Source of the DNA: Thermoflexus sp.
Lineage (GTDB): Bacteria; Chloroflexota; Anaerolineae; B4-G1; DUEL01
Length of the DNA stretch: 5,270 bases
NCBI GenBank assembly: GCA_028276215.1
Contig: JAPYWT010000203.1
Location: 1-5,270, forward strand
Direction of reading: 5' to 3'
The notes under the pieces were generated by a model. The model was not told the DNA's origin. It saw only the letters and a list, made by a program, of their open reading frames with translations, and did not search any database. Shown in pieces: positions 1 to 5,270 of this stretch; positions within the stretch are counted from its first letter, which is position 1, and every line of letters begins with the position of its first letter. The position numbers and the translations under genes are program-made.

Positions 1-2615
1 TCATCGGGCAGGTCATCGCTTCCCGCTCCGTCCTCTTCTACCTGGCCGACCCCCGCAGCGGGCTGTACATTCCCCGCGCATTCGGCGACCACTCCTCACC
101 CCCCCCGCCGCCTTTCCGCTCCGATGGGCCGCTGGCCCGCCGGATGACCGTCGCCAACCGTCCCCTCTACCTCTCAGTGGACGATGTCCTTCCGCCGGAC
201 CTGGAAGAGGAGGAGGAACGGCTGGCCGCGCTGGGGCCGGCCCTCTTCGTCCCCCTGCCCGGATGGGGATGGCTGACCGTCGGCCCCACCCGCCTGGAAC
301 GCTTCCGCGCGCGCGATGCCTGGTTCCTGGAGACCCTGGCCCCCCAGGTGGTCGCCGCCCTGGACCGGGTCCGGCTGATTACGGACCTGGAGCGCCGGGT
401 GCAGGAACTGGAAGTCGTGGGCACCATTGCCCAGTCCGTCAGTTTCTCCGTCCAGCCGGACGACCTGATGGAACTGATCTACACCCAGACCAACCGGGTA
501 CTGGATGCCCGCAACTTCTACATCGCCCTCTACGACCCCCGGAGCCGCACCCTGCGCTTCGCCTTTTACGTGGAGAACGGCGAACGGCGGTATCCAGAAG
601 ACGTCTGGCCCGATACGGAGGGGCTGACCGGCCTCATCGTCCGCACCGGTCACCCCATTGTGACCGACGACTACCTGACCGAATGCCAGCGTCGGGGGGT
701 CCGGCCCGGCGGACGGCCCGGCAAGGCCTGGATGGGGATGCCGCTCATCTCCCAGGACCGCGTCCTGGGCGTCATCAATATCTCCAGTTTTGACCCTAAC
801 GTGACCTACACGCCGGAGCAGGTGCGGGTATTCCAGGTCATCGCCGACCAGGCCGCGACCATCCTGGACAAGGCCCGCCTCTACCAGGAGACGGAGAAGT
901 GGGCCCGGCGGCTGGAGGGGCTGAACGAAGTGGGCCATCTCCTGGCGTCCACACTGGACCTGAACCGTCTGCTGGACCTGACGGTCCAGAAGGCGGTGGA
1001 CCTGCTGGAGGCGGAGGCCGGCTCATTGCTGCTGGTGGACGAGGAGAGCGGGGACCTGGTCTTCCAGGTCGCCGTCGGAGTGCCCGACCTGACCGGCACC
1101 CGATTGCCCGCCGGGACGGGTATCGCCGGACAGGTCGTCCGGGAGAACCGTCCCGTTCGGGTGGACGACGTCCGGCAGGACAGACACTGGTATCCGGAAG
1201 TAGACCGCCGCTCCCATTTTGTCACCCGTTCGCTCCTCTGCGCGCCCCTGACGGCCCGTGGGACCGTCATCGGCGTGCTGGAAGTGCTGAATCGGCGAGA
1301 CGGCCGCCCCTTTGATGACGAGGACGAGCGGTTGCTGACCGCCTTCGCCGCGCAGGCGGCGGTGGCCATCCAGAACGCCCGCCTCTTCGCCATGACCGAC
1401 CAGGCGCTGGCGGCCCGGGTGGAGGAACTCTCCATGATGCAGCGGATTGACCGGGAACTGAACGCCACCCTGGACTACGAGCAGACGATGCGGGCGGCGC
1501 TGGAATGGGCGATTCAGCGCACCGGCGCCGACGTCGGGCTGATCGCGGTCCTGGCCGAAGAGGACGGCCGGCAGGGCCTCCGGCTCCTGGTCTACCAGGG
1601 CTATCCTCCCGACGCAGTGGAGCCGTACCGGGAGACCCTCTGGCCGCTGGACCGGGGCATTGTGGGACGGGTAGCCCGGACGGGTCGGCCCGAACTGGTC
1701 TCCGATGTTCGCAACGACCCCGATTATGTGGCCGCCGCCGGGGGGATGGTCGCTCAGATGACCGTCCCCATCTGGCGGGAGGAACGGATTATCGGCATCA
1801 TCGTCCTGGAGAGCGCCCGGCCGGGACAATTTGACCAGGATGCGCTGGACTTTGTCGTCCGTCTGGCCGACCATGCGGCCATCGCGATGGAGAACGCCCG
1901 CCTCTTCGCTGCGGTGGAGGCCGCCAACCAGGCCAAGACGGAATTCATCTCCTTCGTCTCCCACGAACTGAAGCAGCCGATGACGGCCATCAAGGGGTAC
2001 ACCGACCTGCTGGTCAAGGGGCTGGCGGGCGACCTGACCGAGACGCAGCGCTCGTTCCTGGAAGTCATCCGTTCCAACCTGAACCGGATGGACACAATGG
2101 TGCAGGAACTGCTGGACATCTCCCGCATTGAGGCCGGGCGGCTGCGGCTGGAAATCGGGCAGGTGGCGCTGCGGGAGGCGGTAGAGGAGGCGGTGCGAAC
2201 CATCCGGCAGGAGATAGAGGCCAAACGGCAGACGCTGGAGGTGGAGATTGTGGAGCCGTTGCCCCCGGTCCGGGCCGACCGGAATCGGGTGGTGCAGATT
2301 CTGACCAACCTGCTGAGCAACGCGTACAAGTACACCCCGGAGGAGGGCCATATCCGGGTGACCGTTCAGCCGGATGGGGGGGTCGTGGTCTGCTCCGTCT
2401 CCGATACGGGCATCGGTATCGCGCCGGAGGAGCAGGAGCGGCTGTTCACCAAGTTCTTCCGTTCCCAGCACCCGGCGGTGCGCAACGTGCCGGGCACCGG
2501 TTTGGGACTGGTCATCACCAAGAGTTTGGTGGAACTTCAGGGCGGCCAGATTTGGGTGGAGAGCGAGCCAGGGAAAGGGAGCACGTTCACCTTCACCCTG
2601 CCCGTGGCAGTATAA
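1..2615 (+). CDS. Multi-GAF sensor histidine kinase (5' partial)
   Basis: The frame is open from the first complete codon (nt 3) to TAA at 2613-2615, giving 870 residues; the real start is upstream, and the ATG at 144 lies inside a GAF domain. Numbering from nt 3: partial GAF1 (about 1-125), GAF2 (155-290), GAF3 (321-460), GAF4 (494-633), HisKA (645-712) and HATPase_c (757-868). The helical linkers between GAFs repeat an ARLY/ARLF pattern. The predicted phospho-acceptor is H654 (nt 1962-1964) in SHELKQPMTAIKGY. The ATP site shows the N-box NLLSN (769-773), G1 DTGIGI (801-806), an F-box around LFTKFF and G2 GTGLGL (831-836), so the kinase core looks intact. No membrane segment is visible in this part; one may lie upstream. 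By family, it should sense a signal through the GAFs, autophosphorylate and pass phosphate to a response regulator, none of which is in the window. The ligand is unknown. The H-box has Gln where Thr/Asn is usual. Confidence 0.96.
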   Translation, partial: IGQVIASRSVLFYLADPRSGLYIPRAFGDHSSPPPPPFRSDGPLARRMTVANRPLYLSVDDVLPPDLEEEEERLAALGPALFVPLPGWGWLTVGPTRLERFRARDAWFLETLAPQVVAALDRVRLITDLERRVQELEVVGTIAQSVSFSVQPDDLMELIYTQTNRVLDARNFYIALYDPRSRTLRFAFYVENGERRYPEDVWPDTEGLTGLIVRTGHPIVTDDYLTECQRRGVRPGGRPGKAWMGMPLISQDRVLGVINISSFDPNVTYTPEQVRVFQVIADQAATILDKARLYQETEKWARRLEGLNEVGHLLASTLDLNRLLDLTVQKAVDLLEAEAGSLLLVDEESGDLVFQVAVGVPDLTGTRLPAGTGIAGQVVRENRPVRVDDVRQDRHWYPEVDRRSHFVTRSLLCAPLTARGTVIGVLEVLNRRDGRPFDDEDERLLTAFAAQAAVAIQNARLFAMTDQALAARVEELSMMQRIDRELNATLDYEQTMRAALEWAIQRTGADVGLIAVLAEEDGRQGLRLLVYQGYPPDAVEPYRETLWPLDRGIVGRVARTGRPELVSDVRNDPDYVAAAGGMVAQMTVPIWREERIIGIIVLESARPGQFDQDALDFVVRLADHAAIAMENARLFAAVEAANQAKTEFISFVSHELKQPMTAIKGYTDLLVKGLAGDLTETQRSFLEVIRSNLNRMDTMVQELLDISRIEAGRLRLEIGQVALREAVEEAVRTIRQEIEAKRQTLEVEIVEPLPPVRADRNRVVQILTNLLSNAYKYTPEEGHIRVTVQPDGGVVVCSVSDTGIGIAPEEQERLFTKFFRSQHPAVRNVPGTGLGLVITKSLVELQGGQIWVESEPGKGSTFTFTLPVAV

Positions 2616-2620
2616 AAACC

Positions 2621-2656
2621 ACAAAGGACACGAAGGACACAAAGGACACAAAGGAA
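2621..2656. repeat. 9-bp tandem repeat, four units (acaaaggac type)
   Basis: Four consecutive 9-bp units begin 6 nt after the kinase stop codon: acaaaggac (2621-2629), acgaaggac (2630-2638), acaaaggac (2639-2647) and acaaaggaa (2648-2656). Each differs from the consensus by at most one base. Any protein read through it (HKGHEGHKG-like) is an artefact of the 9-bp period. It is roughly the reverse complement of the array at 2818-2844. Confidence 0.9.
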
Positions 2657-2722
2657 TCTTGAAACTACCTACCAGGGAGCCCCCGGGCAAGCGCTATCAA
2701 AGACGCGGCAAAGGCATGCCCC

Positions 2723-2772
2723 TGTAGCGCAGGCCGCCAGGCCTGTATTCGCAGGCTAAAGCCTGCGCTACA
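2723..2772. repeat. Palindromic element with perfect 12-bp inverted repeat
   Basis: The left arm tgtagcgcaggc (2723-2734) is the exact reverse complement of the right arm gcctgcgctaca (2761-2772), separated by 26 bp. Two other foldings exist inside it: caggcc/ggcctg around gcca (2730-2745), and gcaggc/gcctgc around taaa (2751-2766). With the long stem formed, gcctg (2741-2745) can also pair with caggc (2752-2756). It has the look of a REP- or MITE-like dispersed element. No T-tract follows on either strand, so a classical intrinsic terminator is not supported, though a stem this strong could still block 3' exonucleases. Confidence 0.85.
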
Positions 2773-2817
2773 TTATCTGCAAACGATTCAGGGTAGGTAA
2801 TTACGGAATCTTTCAAA

Positions 2818-2844
2818 TTTCGCGTCTTTCGCGCCTTTCGTGAA
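2818..2844. repeat. 9-bp tandem repeat, three units (tttcgcgtc type)
   Basis: Three consecutive units, tttcgcgtc (2818-2826), tttcgcgcc (2827-2835) and tttcgtgaa (2836-2844), end 5 nt before the ATPase start codon. Aligning the reverse complement of 2817-2842 with 2620-2645 gives 17 of 26 matches; all mismatches but the last are A/G transitions, which suggests that the two arrays are diverged inverted copies of one repeat type. The array occupies the place where a ribosome binding site would be expected. Confidence 0.85.
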
Positions 2845-2849
2845 TCCCC

Positions 2850-3761
2850 ATGATCCACACCGAACACCTCACCAAACGATTTGATGACTTCACCGCCGTG
2901 GATGGGGTCACGTTGACCGTCCGGCCGGGGCGGATTCTGGCCCTGCTGGGCCCCAACGGGGCCGGGAAGACCACCACGGTGCGCATGCTGGCGGCCATCT
3001 TGATGCCCACGGAGGGCCGGGCAGTGGTCGCCGGGTACGACACCCGCCAGGACCCCATCGCCGTCCGCCAGTCGGTGGGGCTCCTGACCGAACAGCCGGG
3101 CCTCTATCTGCGGATGTATGGAGGGGAATACCTGGAGTTCTTTGGCCGACTCTACGGGCTGGACCCGGATATTTGCCGACGGCGGGCCCGGGAGTGGCTG
3201 GACCGGTTCGCCATGCCGGAGGCGTGGGACCGGCGCATCGGGGAGTACTCCAAGGGGATGCGCCAGAAACTGGCGCTGGTGCGGGCGCTGCTCCACGACC
3301 CACCCGTCCTCCTGCTGGATGAGCCCACCTCGGCGATGGACCCCCACAGTGCCAAACTGGTGCGGGACGCCATCCTCTCCCTGCGGGATGAGCGGCGCAC
3401 CATTCTGGTCTGCACCCACAACCTGACGGAGGCCGAACTGATCGCGGACGAGATTGCCATCATCCGGCGTGGGCAGATTGTGGCCCTGGGGACACCGGCG
3501 GAGTTGAAGCGACAACTGCTGGGCCCCCCGTTAATGGAACTCCGTCTTGCGGCGTCCACCGACGGGGCCCGTCCCCTGGTCGCCCGCTGGGCTCCGGTTG
3601 TGGAGGAAGGGCCGGACTGGATCCGCTATCGGGCCGAGGCGCCGGAGGCGGTCAACCCGGCCATCCTGCGCGCCCTGGCAGAGGCCGACATCCCGGTGGT
3701 GACCCTCAGCGAGGTCCCCCGCAGTCTGGAAGCGGTCTATTTGCGGGTGGTGGAAGGATGA
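2850..3761 (+). CDS. ABC-2 type exporter ATP-binding protein
   Basis: This 303-residue cytoplasmic ATPase should hydrolyse ATP to drive the membrane protein encoded directly downstream. All nucleotide-binding motifs are present: Walker A GPNGAGKTT (34-42), Q-loop Q82 in TEQPGLY, signature YSKGMRQKL (133-141), Walker B VLLLDEPT (153-160), D-loop SAMDP (161-165) and H-loop H190. The YSKGM signature and the EQPGLY stretch are typical of the CcmA/NatA-like ABC-2 exporter group, not of importers. After about residue 220 there is a C-terminal extension that resembles the DUF4162-type tail of such ATPases. The start is well fixed: an in-frame TGA lies at 2841-2843, ATG 2850 is the first start after it, and MIHTEHLTKRF is a normal family N-terminus. 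No Shine-Dalgarno sequence is visible before it. Its stop overlaps the next start, so the two genes form a translationally coupled operon. The substrate cannot be inferred. Confidence 0.96.
   Translation: MIHTEHLTKRFDDFTAVDGVTLTVRPGRILALLGPNGAGKTTTVRMLAAILMPTEGRAVVAGYDTRQDPIAVRQSVGLLTEQPGLYLRMYGGEYLEFFGRLYGLDPDICRRRAREWLDRFAMPEAWDRRIGEYSKGMRQKLALVRALLHDPPVLLLDEPTSAMDPHSAKLVRDAILSLRDERRTILVCTHNLTEAELIADEIAIIRRGQIVALGTPAELKRQLLGPPLMELRLAASTDGARPLVARWAPVVEEGPDWIRYRAEAPEAVNPAILRALAEADIPVVTLSEVPRSLEAVYLRVVEG
3752..3757 (+). promoter_or_regulatory. Putative ribosome binding site for the permease gene
   Basis: The purine-rich ggaagg lies at the end of the ATPase gene. It abuts ATG 3758 with no spacer but sits 9 nt before the in-frame ATG at 3767, a more usual spacing. 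The sequence thus allows either start; the ATGA overlap favours 3758 by re-initiation, and the spacing favours 3767. The difference is three residues. Confidence 0.45.
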
Positions 3762-5260
3762 GCGGAATGGAACGGGTACGCAGGCCTGTCCGGACCCTCT
3801 GGATACAGCAGGTCTGGCATCTCACGTGGCGGGAACTGCGGGATTACCTGCGGGACTGGCGTATCCTCTTCCCCATTTTCACCCTGACGCTGCTCTTCCC
3901 CCTGGTGATGCGCTTTGTCACGGGCTACCTGGAGGCTTCCTTCTACGAACGCTGGGGGGCGGAAGGGGTGACCACCCGCCTGCTTCCCCTGATGCTCCTG
4001 CTGGTGGGGTTTGTCCCCATCTCCATCTCCCTGGTCATCGCGCTGGAGGCCTTCGTGGGGGAGAAGGAGCGCATGAGTCTGGAGCCGCTCCTGGCAACCC
4101 CCCTCTCCGACCTGCAACTGTATCTGGGGAAGACCATCGCCGCGCTCCTCCTCCCGCTGATGGCCGGCACCGTCGGCATCGCCTTCTATCTGGTTGTCCT
4201 GCCCATAGAAACGCGCCCGGACCCGATGACCCTGCTGCAGATCATCCTCCTGACCCTGGGGAAAGCGCTGGTGATGGTCTCCGGCGCGGTCATCATCTCC
4301 AGCCAGACCACCAGCGTCCGGGCGGCCAACCTCCTGGCCAGTTTCGTCATTATCCCGATGACCCTCCTCATCCAGCAGGAGAGCCTCACCCTCCTTGAGG
4401 GGGGAAAAGAGGTCCTGTGGTACATCCTGCTGTTCCTGCTGGTGGCGAATGTGATGCTGGTCCGGATGGGCATCCGGCTCTTCAACCGCGAGGAGTTGCT
4501 GGGGCGGGAGATTGACGAACTGAATCTGCGCAACGTCTGGCGGATGTTCCGGCGGCATTTTGTCTGGGAACGGTGGTTCTTCGGACGGCCGCCGGACCGG
4601 TTACCCCGTCTTCTGCGCTGGCTGAGCACCTGGACCGGGCTGTATCTGCGGGATATTCCCCGGGTTCTGGCCCGTTCCTATCCGGCCCTGGCTCTGGTCC
4701 TGATCTCCCTGGCGGGCGCAGTGTGGGTGGGCTGGGAGGTCGCGATCCGCTTCCGCATCCCGGCCGAATACATCCCGCTGGACCAGATCACCGAAGAGAC
4801 GTTCCGCCAGGCCTCCACCATTTCTTTGCTGCCAGCCTTAACCCCCTGGGGCATTCTGCAGAACAACATCCGCTCCCTCATCCTGGCCGCGCTGTTAGGG
4901 ACATTTTCCTTCGGATCGCTGGCGGCCATCCTGTTGATGGCCCCCATCGCCATCATCGCCTACGCCACCTGCCAGGTCGCCTGGGCGGGATACGACCCGC
5001 TGACGTTTGTGTTGACCTTTGTGGTGCCCCACGGCGTGCTGGAGATGCCCGCCGCCATCATCGCCACCGCGCTGGCGGTGCGCCTGGGCGCGACCTTCAT
5101 CGCCCCGCCCCGGGGGATGACGGTGGGGGAAGGGTGGATGCAGGCCCTGGCAGACTTTGTGAAGGTCTTCGTGGCGGTCGTCGTCCCCCTGCTGGCCCTG
5201 GCGGCGGCCGTGGAGGCCTTCCTGACGCCCGCCCTTGTGCTGGCGGTGTACGGCCGCTAA
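3758..5260 (+). CDS. ABC-2 permease fused to SpoIIM/DUF95-like domain
   Basis: This 500-residue polytopic protein is the membrane partner of the preceding ATPase, with starts overlapping as ATGA. The N-terminal half (about 1-240) looks like an ABC-2/NatB-type permease: hydrophobic segments near 36-54, 74-98, 124-150, 160-181, 186-206 and 219-238, and the family loop GEKERMSLEPLLATP (101-115) between the second and third. Residues 240-305 form an Arg- and aromatic-rich linker, probably cytoplasmic. The C-terminal half (about 300-490) matches the SpoIIM/DUF95 pattern: a helix near 308-328, a polar loop (330-362), LQNNIRSLILAALLG (367-381), more hydrophobic helices, PHGVLEMPA (424-432) with membrane-embedded E429, and a last helix near 465-490. 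No stop or frame change separates the halves, so I read it as a real fusion. It should form the export channel; the cargo and the role of the SpoIIM-like part are unknown. The name does not imply sporulation. ATG 3767 is an alternative start. Confidence 0.92.
   Translation: MSGMERVRRPVRTLWIQQVWHLTWRELRDYLRDWRILFPIFTLTLLFPLVMRFVTGYLEASFYERWGAEGVTTRLLPLMLLLVGFVPISISLVIALEAFVGEKERMSLEPLLATPLSDLQLYLGKTIAALLLPLMAGTVGIAFYLVVLPIETRPDPMTLLQIILLTLGKALVMVSGAVIISSQTTSVRAANLLASFVIIPMTLLIQQESLTLLEGGKEVLWYILLFLLVANVMLVRMGIRLFNREELLGREIDELNLRNVWRMFRRHFVWERWFFGRPPDRLPRLLRWLSTWTGLYLRDIPRVLARSYPALALVLISLAGAVWVGWEVAIRFRIPAEYIPLDQITEETFRQASTISLLPALTPWGILQNNIRSLILAALLGTFSFGSLAAILLMAPIAIIAYATCQVAWAGYDPLTFVLTFVVPHGVLEMPAAIIATALAVRLGATFIAPPRGMTVGEGWMQALADFVKVFVAVVVPLLALAAAVEAFLTPALVLAVYGR
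4655..5227 (+). other. SpoIIM/DUF95-like domain within the permease
   Basis: These are codons 300-490 of the permease gene. The diagnostic points are the paired Asn at the start of a helix followed by I-R (N369, N370, R372) with downstream glycines (G381, G386), and P424-H425-G426 followed by L-E-M-P-A, the most conserved stretch I know of in this family. In Bacillus subtilis SpoIIM acts with SpoIID and SpoIIP in engulfment; most relatives are uncharacterised membrane proteins in non-sporulating bacteria and archaea. The family call rests on motif recognition by eye. Confidence 0.8.
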
Positions 5261-5270
5261 ACGGCCCTGA

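Larger units (their letters stand above)
2616..2849. other. Repeat-rich intergenic island
   Basis: This 234-bp gap is visibly less G+C-rich than the flanking genes and I see no coding potential in it. In order it holds: a purine-rich 9-bp tandem array (2621-2656), the 8-mer tacctacc (2666-2673), a spacer, a perfect 12-bp inverted repeat (2723-2772), ggtaggta (2792-2799, reverse complement of the earlier 8-mer), the 8-bp palindrome gtaattac (2797-2804), and a pyrimidine-rich 9-bp array (2818-2844). GGAATCTT occurs as a direct repeat at 2653-2660 and 2805-2812. I could not recognise a convincing -35/-10 pair for the downstream gene, nor a stem followed by a T-tract to end the kinase transcript. 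Confidence 0.85.

Noticed and set aside
99..106. Run of eight C bases as a possible frameshift in GAF1
   Set aside because: GAF-like sequence continues in the same frame on both sides, so the run just encodes a short proline stretch.
144..146. ATG as start of the histidine kinase
   Set aside because: GAF-like sequence (VLFYLADPRSGLYIPRAFGD) is in frame upstream with no stop back to the window edge.
1201..1270. Bilin-binding (phytochrome-like) GAF because of a Cys in GAF3
   Set aside because: The Cys lies in the ordinary SLLCAPL strand of GAF domains, without the chromophore-binding Cys-His context.
2621..2656. Tandem array as a CRISPR or coding repeat
   Set aside because: Units are only 9 bp with no spacers, and the His-Lys-Gly repeat translation lies outside the kinase frame.
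1023..2690. Long antisense open frame (555 codons) opposite the kinase
   Set aside because: It is a shadow of the G+C-rich kinase gene; its translation has no domain resemblance, while the + strand shows a full set of kinase motifs.
2723..2772. Intrinsic terminator of the kinase gene
   Set aside because: The stem is strong but has no following T-tract on either strand; it fits a dispersed palindromic element better.
3737..4558. Antisense open frame opposite the permease
   Set aside because: It encodes a Gln/Gly/Asp/His-rich low-complexity product complementary to hydrophobic helices, typical of a shadow frame.
4655..5227. Evidence that the organism forms endospores
   Set aside because: SpoIIM/DUF95 domains are common in non-sporulating bacteria and archaea, and no other sporulation gene is present.

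Overview
The window is G+C-rich bacterial DNA, almost fully coding on the + strand. It holds three genes: a large soluble-looking multi-GAF sensor histidine kinase whose N-terminus lies off the left edge, then a 234-bp repeat-filled gap, then a tightly coupled two-gene ABC-2 exporter. The style suggests Chloroflexota (Anaerolineae-like): tandem GAF repeats ending in a kinase with an SHELKQPMTAIKGY-type H-box, strong GCC/CTG codon preference, and intergenic 9-bp-period and GCAGGC-type repeats. This assignment is inference; there is no rRNA or marker gene to prove it.

Layout: 1-2615 histidine kinase (5' partial; about four GAF domains, HisKA, HATPase_c); 2616-2849 intergenic island made of a purine-rich 9-bp tandem repeat, a perfect 12-bp inverted repeat (2723-2734/2761-2772) and a pyrimidine-rich 9-bp tandem repeat that runs up to the next start codon; 2850-3761 ABC-2 type ATPase; 3758-5260 membrane protein overlapping the ATPase stop as ATGA; 5261-5270 nothing recognisable.

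The most notable item is the last gene. Its N-terminal half is an ABC-2/NatB-like permease and its C-terminal half carries the hallmarks of the SpoIIM/DUF95 membrane family (an NN-I-R helix start and a PHGVLEMPA motif). The two are read as one uninterrupted frame, so the exporter appears to have a permanently attached SpoIIM-like module. The ATPase would energise this permease, probably as a homodimer, at the cytoplasmic membrane. The substrate cannot be told from sequence. The kinase has no response regulator in view, and the repeat island separates it from the exporter, so a functional link between them is not established.
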